Source: JACCXM01 sp046328335
GTDB taxonomy: Bacteria > Chloroflexota > Chloroflexia > Thermomicrobiales > UBA6265
Length of the DNA: 64,000 nt
Direction of reading: 5' to 3'
Assembly: GCA_046328335.1 (NCBI GenBank)
Contig: JAXLWU010000001.1
Coordinates: 496,001 to 560,000, forward strand
Shown here: in pieces, positions 1-7,815 of the stretch
How the letters are laid out: every line of letters begins with the position of its first letter
How positions within the stretch are numbered: position 1 is the first letter of the stretch
The notes under the pieces: generated by a model
Database searches by the model: none
Seen by the model: only the letters and a program-made list of their open reading frames with translations
What the model was told of the DNA's origin: nothing
Position numbers and translations under genes: made by a program

Positions 1-940
1 CGGCAGTAATTGGCAGCAGAAGAAGGAGCAATTGGGCGCCTTCGCCGGAGATGTTCATCAGGTCCGCCGTACTTTGTTCCGGAAGCAGCACGGCATCGCC
101 GGCGTGAACCGTGACAGCCTTGCCGACAGGGAGTGATTCCTCCGCTGCCTGCCCACCGTTCCGAATTACTCGCCCGGACATAGCGCCCTCATCGAGGCGG
201 ACATCGACCTCGCCGTCGACGACATAGAAAACGTCGGGCAATCCACCGTCGTGAACGTCGGCGCGCAAGGTCGTACCGGGTGGGAACTGGTAGCGCTCGC
301 ACAAGGCATAGGCCGCGTTTGCCTCGAAATCCGACATCGTGACATCGAGCAAGGTGTGCACGGAGACGCCGGATGGCAACGCAGTGGTGGAAGCCGCTGG
401 AGCCAAGAGCGACACCGGCTGGATCGAGTGCGGAAGATGGGCGTAGAACGCACCGGCCAGGGATACACCGCCGACGAGAACGACCAGGAGGGCGGCGGCG
501 ATGTGCCGCCCAGCGCTGCGGGCAGAACGCCACCGCCGCGAATCAATGGTTCTGGATGATGCCGGCAGCACCTGTACCGATGGCACGGCATCTCGCGAAG
601 TGGGCGAGGCTGTCCTGGCGGAAATCTCGTTCCGGCCTCGTTTGAATCTCTGTGGAGAGTGGTCGATCGCGTCCGGGGGCGGACTATCGTCCACGGATGG
701 CTGCGCTGGCCAAGACCATGCGTTGCGTTCGATCGCGGCCAGAACCGTGCGGTCCAGCGCTTTTCGACTCGCCGCGCTCGACGGTGCGGATGCGAGTGTC
801 TGGAACAGGCGAACGGTTGCGATCGAGGCGGGGTCGAGGGTGTAGTCGCCGCGGTCTTCGCTGCCAGAAACGAGATCGTTCCACAGCCGATCGAGTTCGC
901 GGTCTGGGTCGGCGCCCCTCGTGGGCAAGAGTTCAAGCAT
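1..940 (-). CDS. Membrane-anchored cupin protein, putative regulator of the adjacent ECF sigma factor (partial)
   Basis: Reading the minus strand from ATG at 940 gives an open frame of at least 313 codons that leaves the window at position 1. The first ~150 residues are polar. A hydrophobic segment (AAALLVVLVGGVSLAGAFYA) follows near residue 165. The rest looks like a cupin beta-barrel: FPPGTTLRADVHDGG, then VVDGEVDVRLDEG, then VHAGDAVLLPEQS. The start lies 8 nt inside the end of the ECF sigma gene, so the two are probably translated together. By position it could be the anti-sigma factor, with the cupin outside the membrane; no zinc-finger anti-sigma motif is visible. That role is inferred. 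The C-terminus is missing. Confidence 0.7.
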   Translation of the reverse strand, partial: MLELLPTRGADPDRELDRLWNDLVSGSEDRGDYTLDPASIATVRLFQTLASAPSSAASRKALDRTVLAAIERNAWSWPAQPSVDDSPPPDAIDHSPQRFKRGRNEISARTASPTSRDAVPSVQVLPASSRTIDSRRWRSARSAGRHIAAALLVVLVGGVSLAGAFYAHLPHSIQPVSLLAPAASTTALPSGVSVHTLLDVTMSDFEANAAYALCERYQFPPGTTLRADVHDGGLPDVFYVVDGEVDVRLDEGAMSGRVIRNGGQAAEESLPVGKAVTVHAGDAVLLPEQSTADLMNISGEGAQLLLLLLPITA

Positions 941-1547
941 TGACGGCCTCCTGTTGCAGCGTGGCCTCGTCGCCAATAAGCGTCCGCAGCCTGGCGATGG
1001 CGCGAGATTGGGCGGTGCGAACGCTTTGCTCCGATATCCCCAACACCTGCGCAATTTCCGGCGTCCTCAATTCCGCGGCGCGAAGTTCGAGTACGGACCG
1101 CTCGCGCTCGGGCAGCCGGCTGAGCAACACCAGCACCCGCGCCCGGCGATCGGACGCAATGACCGCGTCCTCCGGCAATGGCGACCCATCGACGATCGTC
1201 AGGGCGGGGAGGAGGGTTGTCTCAGGGTGGCGGCCGCGATGCCGATGGCGGTCGGCGATCTCGTTATGGGCAATGCTGAAGAGCCAGGACCGAAAGGAGT
1301 CTCCCCGCGCGGAAAACCGCGGCAGGTTTCCCAACGCCTTGACAAAGACCGTGCCCGCGGCATCCTCCGCATCGTGCTGATTCCCGAGCCGGTAGTAGCA
1401 ATAGTTCAGGACCGCGTCGCGGTCGCGGAGGTAGAGCGGTGCGAAGGCGCCCGGCGCGGACTGCGCGAGACGCACCAGTTCCGCGTCGCTCGGTTCCGGT
1501 ACGTCGGGGTTGGGTGGCGATGTACCGTTTGCTGCTGGCCTGAGCAT
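933..1547 (-). CDS. ECF-family RNA polymerase sigma-70 factor
   Basis: A 204-residue protein with the two-domain ECF layout. Region 2 covers about residues 25-95 (FAPLYLRDRDAVLNYCYYRLG, then DAEDAAGTVFVKAL, then FRSWLFSIAHNEIADRHR). Region 4 covers about 135-195 (LPERERSVLELRAAELRTPE, then IAQVLGISEQSVRTAQSRAI), a helix-turn-helix that would contact the -35 element. It overlaps the downstream cupin/membrane gene by 8 nt, the usual layout for an ECF sigma and its regulator. No strong Shine-Dalgarno sequence stands before the ATG at 1547, so an earlier start is possible. Family call is secure; the signal sensed is unknown. Confidence 0.9.
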   Translation of the reverse strand: MLRPAANGTSPPNPDVPEPSDAELVRLAQSAPGAFAPLYLRDRDAVLNYCYYRLGNQHDAEDAAGTVFVKALGNLPRFSARGDSFRSWLFSIAHNEIADRHRHRGRHPETTLLPALTIVDGSPLPEDAVIASDRRARVLVLLSRLPERERSVLELRAAELRTPEIAQVLGISEQSVRTAQSRAIARLRTLIGDEATLQQEAVNA

Positions 1548-1646
1548 GTGGCGCTGTCCATTGCGACGTTCGACCGATCGGGAGGGTAAACGCCAGGACG
1601 GTGAAATCGTTACATCATTGGCCAGATCCGTCGAGTGGACGTTCGT

Positions 1647-2597
1647 TTACGTGTTGGCCAACCTGGAGACGATCGGCGCAACCGCCTCGAGATCGGCATC
1701 CCCGATCACGAAGTAGCTGAACCCGAGGGTCTCACGCCGCTGCTGGAGCAGATCGACGATCTGTGATAGGTCCCCGATGAGCATCGCCGGCATGGCGAGT
1801 ACCGCTTCCGGCGCCAGAGCAGTCCAGCCGCGAGCGGCGGCGATGGCGGCCGCGGCAGATCGCCGATCGTCGGTAACGACGAAATCGGGAAAGAGGCTGA
1901 GTTCGATGCGCGGAAAGCGATCGCCGGCGGCGTCACGGATCCAGCCGACTTTTTCGGCGACGCGATCCGGGGAACGCTCCGCGGGATCGTCGCGGAGGGC
2001 GCCACTGGTGACATTCGAGGTGAGGACGCTGACGATGTCCGCTTCACGGCCGGCAAGAGAGAGCATCCGCCTGGCCCCGCCACCGAGCAGAATGGGTGGA
2101 TGTGGGCGCTGCAGCGAGGCCGGGAACGACCGCAGGCCATCGATGCGATAGTGTTTGCCGTGGAAGGTGGCCGGTTCCGCGGCGAGGAGTTTCTTGAGGA
2201 TGGCGATCGATTCGGCGAGACGCTCGATCCGGGTGCCCGGCGGGTCGAACGAGATACCTGATTGCTCGTACTCGTTGGCGAGCCATCCGGCGCCGAGCCC
2301 GAGTTCCACCCGGCCCGCGGAAAGGAGATCGAGGGTGGCGATCTCTTTGGCGAGCACCGCGGGATGGCGAAAATCGTTGTCGATCACCAACGTGCCGAGC
2401 CGCAGTGTGGTCGAGAGCGTCGCGGCGACTGCCAGCGTGGTCAGCGGAGCCAGTTGCGCCCCGAATGGTGCGTCGACGAGATGATCGCGAATCAGCAGGG
2501 TGTTGAATCCCGCGTCTTCGGCGCGGGCCGCGATGTCCTGCAGGTCGAGCAGGCCGCGGATCGATTCCAGAACCACACCGAAGCGAAACGGATGCAT
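1647..2597 (-). CDS. LLM-class F420-dependent oxidoreductase (MSMEG_2516-like)
   Basis: A 316-residue luciferase-like monooxygenase fold. Visible family features are FRFGVVLESI at the N-terminus, AARAEDAGFNTLLIRDHL, LRLGTLVIDNDFRHPAVLAK, LLSAGRVELGLGAGWLANEY and RPHPPILLGGGARRMLSLAG. These are typical of coenzyme F420-dependent oxidoreductases, closest in style to the MSMEG_2516 subfamily. I chose ATG 2597 because GGAG lies about 8 nt upstream; the open frame continues to 2762 but the extra residues do not look like the family. It stands alone between repeat-containing gaps. Substrate cannot be told from sequence. Confidence 0.85.
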   Translation of the reverse strand: MHPFRFGVVLESIRGLLDLQDIAARAEDAGFNTLLIRDHLVDAPFGAQLAPLTTLAVAATLSTTLRLGTLVIDNDFRHPAVLAKEIATLDLLSAGRVELGLGAGWLANEYEQSGISFDPPGTRIERLAESIAILKKLLAAEPATFHGKHYRIDGLRSFPASLQRPHPPILLGGGARRMLSLAGREADIVSVLTSNVTSGALRDDPAERSPDRVAEKVGWIRDAAGDRFPRIELSLFPDFVVTDDRRSAAAAIAAARGWTALAPEAVLAMPAMLIGDLSQIVDLLQQRRETLGFSYFVIGDADLEAVAPIVSRLANT

Positions 2598-2799
2598 TGG
2601 TCGTTCTCCATGACCTCGTAGATCCCGGTTCTTTTGGTTTGAAGTTTCGGGCGGGCGTCCTGTCGTCTCGACGCAGGAGGGGCCTCGGCGCGTGCGAGCC
2701 ACGACGTACGACGACCACACCGATCGCGCGCGGCGCTGACTTCGGTTCAATCGCGTCGCCAAGCCTTGTGAATTCCTCGACCGCGATGGCGGGAAAAGC

Positions 2800-2830
2800 G
2801 GGTGAGGCAGGCCTCGCCCCTACGATGGTG
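2800..2830. repeat. Partial copy of the GTAGGGGCGA/GCGTCGC palindromic repeat
   Basis: A short GC-rich stretch with GAGGCAGGCCTCGCCCCTAC, a self-complementary core that recurs near 31951, 53495 and 60669. It lies between two genes on the minus strand. Confidence 0.45.
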
Positions 2831-2854
2831 CGTCGTCCCTCAGGTCGCGACCAA

Positions 2855-4300
2855 TTACCCAGTAGACGCGGTGGCGCTGATCTCGTGAGACCGAATCGTC
2901 AGATTTTCCGCGGCGAGGGCATGGCGGCGCCGGACGGCCTCGATCTGGCGCCGGTCCGATTCGAGCTGGGTCCGCTCCCCGGCGAGATACTCGCGCACCG
3001 CGACGGGCGAGGGGCCGCCCAGCAGGGTGCGCTTTTCGATGTAGCGACGGGGCGCGAGGAACGCGCCGAGACGCTCGATCTCAACTCCGAGTTCGCGGCC
3101 GAGCACCAACAGGGCCGCGCCGTCGATGATCCCCGGGTTGATCCCGCTCGCTTCCAGCCCATCGTCCGCGGCACGACTGGCGGTGAGCGCGGCAATCTCC
3201 CGTGCCGCCGCCGGTGAAACGCCTTCTTCGAGTATCAGGAAATCGGCCAGATCGCCCGCGGTGACGAAGGCGCGCCCGGCGTTTCGCGCCAACCAGGCGC
3301 GATTCAGTTCGATCGGTCCGGAGACAAGGACCGCGAAGGCATCCGTAACGGCGGCGGCTTCGCTCAGCGCCGCAACGGTGGAGGCGAACGCGAGATCGGT
3401 CAGTTCCGTTGCCGGACCGTAGGGCGTCTCGCGGATCAAGCGCACGGCGCCGTCCGCGGCGTTTTCGACATCGCGGCTGCGCGCGATCACGCGCTCCAGG
3501 ACGACGGGCGGCCGGTATTGCGGGAGCGTGTTGTCGGCGGGAGCGAGGAGTTCATCACCGAGACGCAGCGCCTGGGGATCCGTACGCAGCCAGACAAGCA
3601 ATTCGCTGAAGAGGCGCCGGATGGGGAGAACGCTCTCGGCGGCGATTTGGGCCAAGGCGCTGACATGATCGACGGCGGTCAGCGCGTCGAAGGTGCTCGC
3701 TACCGGCCGGGTGGCGCCAAGCAGGTCAGCGGTCTCGTCGCGGTCGATCGGCAACCCGGGACCGGTCAATGCGGCTGCGCCGAGGGGGGTCATGTCGAGA
3801 TCGCTCAGGGCAGCATCGAGACGACGGCCGGTGCGGCCGAGCGGGGCGATGATATCGCTGAGAAAGTGTGCGACGTTGGTCGGCTGGAGTTGGCTGGCGC
3901 CCGACCACGCCTGGAGGAGGGTGAAGACGTTGTCCTCGGCCAGATCGAGCAACGCCGCGCGGGCCGTGTGCAGCGATCCCAGCAATACCAGCGCATGATC
4001 TCGCAGGACAAGACGCTGGGCCGTTGCGGCGAGATCGAACCGGGCCCGGGCGAGGCGAACGCCGCCGGCCGCGGCGGGAGAAGAGAGACTGTCCACGCGC
4101 TCGTCAAACGCCGCGACCAGGGAGAGCGACCCAGGAGCCGAAGGCGGATCGGCGCGGCTGACCGCGTCGATCGCGCTCAGCACCGAGCCGGCGATCGTGT
4201 CATCGACAATGGCCGCGTCGCGCAGCATGACCACGTGGGCGGTGGCGGCGCGAGCGATCGCTGCCCACAGCGCGCGGCGCTGTTCTTCGGAACTGGTCAC
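2855..4300 (-). CDS. Argininosuccinate lyase-like protein (fumarase/aspartase superfamily) lacking the family signature
   Basis: A 481-residue protein from GTG 4300, preceded by CGGGAG at 7 nt. The open frame runs to 4519 but that part would overlap the divergent gene's upstream region. Landmarks of argininosuccinate lyase are recognisable: LQPTNVAHFLSDIIAPLGR (matching the TxxQxAQP region), GAAALTGPGLPIDRDETADL (matching GSGALAG...IDR), and TFDALTAVDHVSAL. However, the signature segment that should read GSSxMPxKxNP is replaced by PADNTLPQYRPP, so the catalytic serine and lysine are absent. It is therefore unlikely to be an ordinary ArgH; it may be a diverged lyase or a non-catalytic relative. 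Other arginine genes are not nearby. Confidence 0.65.
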   Translation of the reverse strand: MTSSEEQRRALWAAIARAATAHVVMLRDAAIVDDTIAGSVLSAIDAVSRADPPSAPGSLSLVAAFDERVDSLSSPAAAGGVRLARARFDLAATAQRLVLRDHALVLLGSLHTARAALLDLAEDNVFTLLQAWSGASQLQPTNVAHFLSDIIAPLGRTGRRLDAALSDLDMTPLGAAALTGPGLPIDRDETADLLGATRPVASTFDALTAVDHVSALAQIAAESVLPIRRLFSELLVWLRTDPQALRLGDELLAPADNTLPQYRPPVVLERVIARSRDVENAADGAVRLIRETPYGPATELTDLAFASTVAALSEAAAVTDAFAVLVSGPIELNRAWLARNAGRAFVTAGDLADFLILEEGVSPAAAREIAALTASRAADDGLEASGINPGIIDGAALLVLGRELGVEIERLGAFLAPRRYIEKRTLLGGPSPVAVREYLAGERTQLESDRRQIEAVRRRHALAAENLTIRSHEISATASTG

Positions 4301-4472
4301 GCATGAACTCCCGAGCGCGGCCCCGGCACGACAGACTGCAGGCCGGGCCGAGTCTAGCAGTGGCGACTGAGGCGCGGCACGCCGCGCTTGACCGGCTTTG
4401 GACGGGGGGCGTAGCATCGGTCCGGTCGTCGTCTGGCAATTCGACAGGAACGAAAAGGAACACGCGGAACCG

Positions 4473-5684
4473 ATGATTCCAGAAAGCTTTCCCGGACGCG
4501 GCAAGGTCGCCGTTCTCAAGACCCGCCCCGAAACCGTCCTCGCCGACGTTGGCGAGGTGATGCACCTGGCCGGGTACGCGGATGCTCTCCCGAAGGATCA
4601 CGACACGATCCTCAAGATCAACATCTCCTGGCAAACCTGGTACCCCGCTTGCTCGACGACGCCCTGGCAACTGGAAGGGGTGATTCGCACCCTCCAGGCG
4701 GACGGGTACCAGAAACTGATCGGCGCGCAGAACGGGACCGTGGTGGTCGATGCGCGGGTCGGCGAGCGCAACAACAAGCACAAGTACGTCGTCGATCGCT
4801 ACGGCGTCGCCAATGTGCATCTGTACGAACCGCATATCGAATGGGTGACCTACACGCCGAAGAAGCCGTTCCTGGTGCTCGATCAAATCTTTCCGGAAGG
4901 GGTGAAGGTTCCGAAACTGTTCTATGGCCGGAACATCATCCAACTCCCGACGGTCAAGACGCACGTCTTCACCACAATCACCGGGGCGATGAAGAACGCG
5001 TTCGGCGGCCTGCTCAACGAACGCCGTCACATGACGCACGCGGTAATCGACGAAACACTGGTCGATCTGCTCCAGATCCAGCAGGACATTCATTCCGGGT
5101 TGTTCGCGGTCATGGACGGCACGTTTGCCGGTGATGGCGCGGGGCCGCGAGCCATGCGCCCGCATGAGAAGGACATCCTGCTCGCGAGCGCCGATCAGGT
5201 GGCGATCGACGCGGTCTCGGCCAAGCTCCAGGGATTCAATCCCCTCGATCTGCCGTTCATTCGCATCGCCCACGAGAAGGGCCTCGGCGTCGGCGATCCG
5301 AAGGATATCGAGATCGTTGGGTACGACATCTCCCTCGAGGATTGGAAGTTCGTCAAAGAAGACACCTTCGCCTCCAAGGGGCAACACCTGATTTATCACG
5401 GACCGCTGAAGCGGTTCGAAAAGCCGTTGCTGCAGTCGCCTCTGGTGCCGTGGAGTTACTTCGCATCGAACTTCTATCACAATGTCTACTGGTACCCTGT
5501 GGTCGGACGCAAGCGGGTCAAAGCGGCGCTGCAGACCAAATGGGGGCAGCTTTTCGCGGGGTACGGCGACGGCCGGGTGGTGTTGCCCGGTCCGGAACCG
5601 AAGCCGACGGCGATTGCGGCGGCGGGTGCGGCCGGCGTCGTGGCGGGCGTTGCGCTGGCGGCGCGAGCGGCGCGCCGCGGGTAG
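4473..5684 (+). CDS. DUF362 domain-containing protein with C-terminal membrane anchor
   Basis: A 403-residue protein from ATG 4473 (MIPESFPGRGKVAVLKTRPE). An earlier ATG at 4398 is in frame but adds residues unlike the family. Characteristic DUF362 stretches are HDTILKINISWQTWYPACST, IQLPTVKTHVFTTITGAMKN, FGGLLNERRHMTHAVIDETL and ADQVAIDAVSAKLQGFNP. The family is uncharacterised; some members carry iron-sulfur clusters, but no CxxCxxC cluster is visible here. The last ~25 residues (AIAAAGAAGVVAGVALAARA) form a probable C-terminal membrane anchor. It is divergent from the lyase-like gene, with about 170 bp between the two starts, and is followed closely by a small membrane protein gene. Confidence 0.8.
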   Translation: MIPESFPGRGKVAVLKTRPETVLADVGEVMHLAGYADALPKDHDTILKINISWQTWYPACSTTPWQLEGVIRTLQADGYQKLIGAQNGTVVVDARVGERNNKHKYVVDRYGVANVHLYEPHIEWVTYTPKKPFLVLDQIFPEGVKVPKLFYGRNIIQLPTVKTHVFTTITGAMKNAFGGLLNERRHMTHAVIDETLVDLLQIQQDIHSGLFAVMDGTFAGDGAGPRAMRPHEKDILLASADQVAIDAVSAKLQGFNPLDLPFIRIAHEKGLGVGDPKDIEIVGYDISLEDWKFVKEDTFASKGQHLIYHGPLKRFEKPLLQSPLVPWSYFASNFYHNVYWYPVVGRKRVKAALQTKWGQLFAGYGDGRVVLPGPEPKPTAIAAAGAAGVVAGVALAARAARRG

Positions 5685-5711
5685 GGAAGTAGGGAAGAGG
5701 ACGGGGGAGCG

Positions 5712-6089
5712 GTGGAAGGTCTCGCGGGGATTCATCAACTCATTGGTGGTCTCGTGGTCGTGGCGTTTATTGTCGTGATGGTACTGGCGGCCCTGCAGGC
5801 GGCCGGGCGCAGCGGCAACGCCACGCGCACCTTTTCGATGGTGGCGGCGGGATTGCTCGTCCTGCAGTACGTGATCGGCTTCATTCTGGTGGGCAGCGGC
5901 GCGCGCAACCAGGTTGGCCACTACATCATTGCGTTGCTGATCCTGGTGCCGGTGGCTCTCCAGCACACGGTCATGAAGCGGTTTGGACCGCAGACGGTCG
6001 GCATCGCGACGCTGATTTGGGCGCTGGCCGCGGTCTTCCTTTCGATTATCGCGTACCTCACCGGGATGCACGGAGCCGTCGCGTCATAG
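5712..6089 (+). CDS. Small integral membrane protein of unknown function
   Basis: A 125-residue protein starting at GTG 5712, with GGGGAG just upstream. Four hydrophobic segments are visible: about residues 8-28 (LIGGLVVVAFIVVMVLAAL), 42-62 (VAAGLLVLQYVIGFILVG), 70-86 (YIIALLILVPVAL) and 98-117 (LIWALAAVFLSIIAYLTG). HYIIALLILVPVALQH, with flanking histidines, is reminiscent of small heme- or copper-associated membrane proteins, but I cannot place it in a named family. It lies 27 bp after the DUF362 gene and 8 bp before the methyltransferase start, so the three probably share a transcript. Confidence 0.7.
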   Translation: MEGLAGIHQLIGGLVVVAFIVVMVLAALQAAGRSGNATRTFSMVAAGLLVLQYVIGFILVGSGARNQVGHYIIALLILVPVALQHTVMKRFGPQTVGIATLIWALAAVFLSIIAYLTGMHGAVAS

Positions 6090-6097
6090 GCGCCGCG

Positions 6098-7018
6098 ATG
6101 ACTGAGTCGCCGTTTCTCGCCCGCCTTCATTCCGGGCCGAGTCTCGTGCTCGATGCGGCGATGGGGAGTGACCTCGATCGCCGTGGACTGCCAACGACGC
6201 TGCCGCTCTGGTCGGCGGTCGGTTTGTTGGAGCGGCCCGATTTGGTGCGGCAAGTCCACGTCGAGAACCTGCGCGCGGGCGCGGACATTATCACCACGAA
6301 TACGTTCCGCAGCACGGCGCGAACATTGCGGCACGCGGGTTTGGACGAGTCCCGCGCGGGAGAACTCGATGCTCTGGCGGTGCGGCTGGCGCAAGACGCG
6401 CGGACGGAGGCGGGTCGGCCTGAGGCACTGATCGCGGGGTCCATTGCGCCGCTGGAGGATTGTTATCTGCCGGTGTTCGAGACCCCGCCAGATATTGCCC
6501 TGGCGGAACATCGGGCGCAGGCGAGCAACTTGGCCGCGGCGGGTGTCGATTTCCTGATGGTGGAAACGATGCCGACCGCGGTGGAAGCATCCCTGGCGCT
6601 GCGGGCTGCGGTCGAGACGGGGCTCCCGAGCAGCGTGGGGTTTGTCTGCGCGCCGCTGGCCGCTGGTGAGCCGGTGCGCCTGCTCAGTGGCGAAACGCTG
6701 GCCGAAGCCGTTGCGACCGTGGGTGACCTCGGCGCGGCAGCGATCCTGGTGAACTGTGCCCCTCCCGACGTGATCACCGCGGCGCTGAGTGAACTGGCAA
6801 CGCTGACGCCACTGCCGATCGGTGGCTACGCGAACGTCGGGCAGGTCGACGACGAGGTAGGTTGGTCGCCCGACGGGTCAATGACGGGCGAGCAGTACGC
6901 GGTGCACGTTCGAGAGTGGATCGATCTCGGGGCGCGGATCGTTGGCGGCTGCTGCGGCACGCATCCCGCGCACGCCGCGGCGGTGCGGGCGGTGGTCGAC
7001 CTCAGCACCGGTTCCTGA
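6098..7018 (+). CDS. Homocysteine S-methyltransferase family protein
   Basis: A 306-residue protein from ATG 6098. The N-terminus SLVLDAAMGSDLDRRGLPTT matches the DGAMGTxLxxRG opening of homocysteine methyltransferases. IITTNTFRSTARTL follows. The zinc ligands are in place: one cysteine in ILVNCAPPDVI and the pair in IVGGCCGTHPAH. This fold transfers a methyl group (from S-methylmethionine, betaine or similar) to homocysteine via the zinc-bound thiolate. It is the short, single-domain form, with no cobalamin or folate domain. It starts 8 nt after the small membrane protein gene. The methyl donor cannot be assigned from sequence. Confidence 0.88.
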   Translation: MTESPFLARLHSGPSLVLDAAMGSDLDRRGLPTTLPLWSAVGLLERPDLVRQVHVENLRAGADIITTNTFRSTARTLRHAGLDESRAGELDALAVRLAQDARTEAGRPEALIAGSIAPLEDCYLPVFETPPDIALAEHRAQASNLAAAGVDFLMVETMPTAVEASLALRAAVETGLPSSVGFVCAPLAAGEPVRLLSGETLAEAVATVGDLGAAAILVNCAPPDVITAALSELATLTPLPIGGYANVGQVDDEVGWSPDGSMTGEQYAVHVREWIDLGARIVGGCCGTHPAHAAAVRAVVDLSTGS

Positions 7019-7390
7019 TCCCGGCTTCGTTTTTGAGGCCGCAACCTCGGGGTGTCATGCGAACGCCAATCGTTCGTCCATCCCAGGGGCCAACAATGGG
7101 AGACACGACTGTTTCGCCGCACCGGTCCTCCCCTCCCCCCGGGTATGGTCCAAGAACGTGGTCGTAGGGTAGGGGCGACGGATCTGCCGCGGGGCGGGGC
7201 GATCGGTGGCCGACGCACCAGCCGAAACCACTTGGGGTTCCGAGATCGTGGGAGAGCAAGGTGCGGGCCGGGCATCGGCCCGCGAGAACCCGAACAGTTG
7301 CCGGAGCCGCCGCGAGCCCGTCTCAGGCGAGGTGGGGTGCGGCGGGGGGAGCGCCCGGGAGCAGGGGCACGGCAGGGACACGGAGCGCGC

Positions 7391-7675
7391 GGGATTGACG
7401 TGAGCAAGGGGTGGCTGGCCGTGGACCGCCGTGATTACGTGTGGGTGACGCGCTTCCCCAACGACGTGGCGCGCCAGTCCGCTCGGGTGCGACCAGACGG
7501 GGGTCCTGCGCGCCATTCCCGCCATCGGCCCGGTCATGACGGCAACGCCGCTGGGGTGCCTGCCGGAACTGCGGACGCTCGATCGGCCCGAAGCGGCCGC
7601 CCTGGCTGGGTTGGCGCCGCTCAACCAGGATCGCGGGACGCACCCTGGTCCGCCGACGGCGCAGACGGCGCCTAA
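7391..7675 (+). pseudogene. IS110-family transposase remnant (both ends kept, middle deleted)
   Basis: Frame 2 from 7391 reads GIDVSKGWLAVDRRDYVWVT, the opening DEDD-type motif (GIDVSK) of IS110/IS111 transposases. About 100 nt later, frame 3 from 7506 reads LRAIPAIGPVMTATPLGCLP and then LDRPEAAALAGLAPLNQDRG. That is the C-terminal IPGIGPxxA...ALAGLAP motif of the same family. A full transposase is about 330-400 residues, so most of the central part has been lost and the two pieces are out of frame. No clear terminal sequences were seen, as expected for IS110. The surrounding 7019-7390 shows nothing else recognisable. Confidence 0.75.
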
Positions 7676-7815
7676 CCCTGCCGCAAGGCGTGCCATCCCA
7701 ATACGGTTGCTCTCCCGTTCCGACAGGAGAGGGGCCTTTCTCGTCGGCAAACCACGCGCTCACGCCTCAACGGCGAATCAGCCCGGCTTCTCGCCTCGCC
7801 CACGCCCCGAGTTCG

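Noticed and set aside
4200..6071. Long minus-strand open frame (623 codons) opposite the DUF362 and membrane-protein genes
   Set aside because: Its translation is Arg/His/Asp-rich with no domain, while the plus strand encodes recognisable families; it is a shadow caused by high GC.
7019..7390. Possible gene between the methyltransferase and the IS110 remnant
   Set aside because: Several short overlapping frames on both strands, none with domain-like sequence or a ribosome site.
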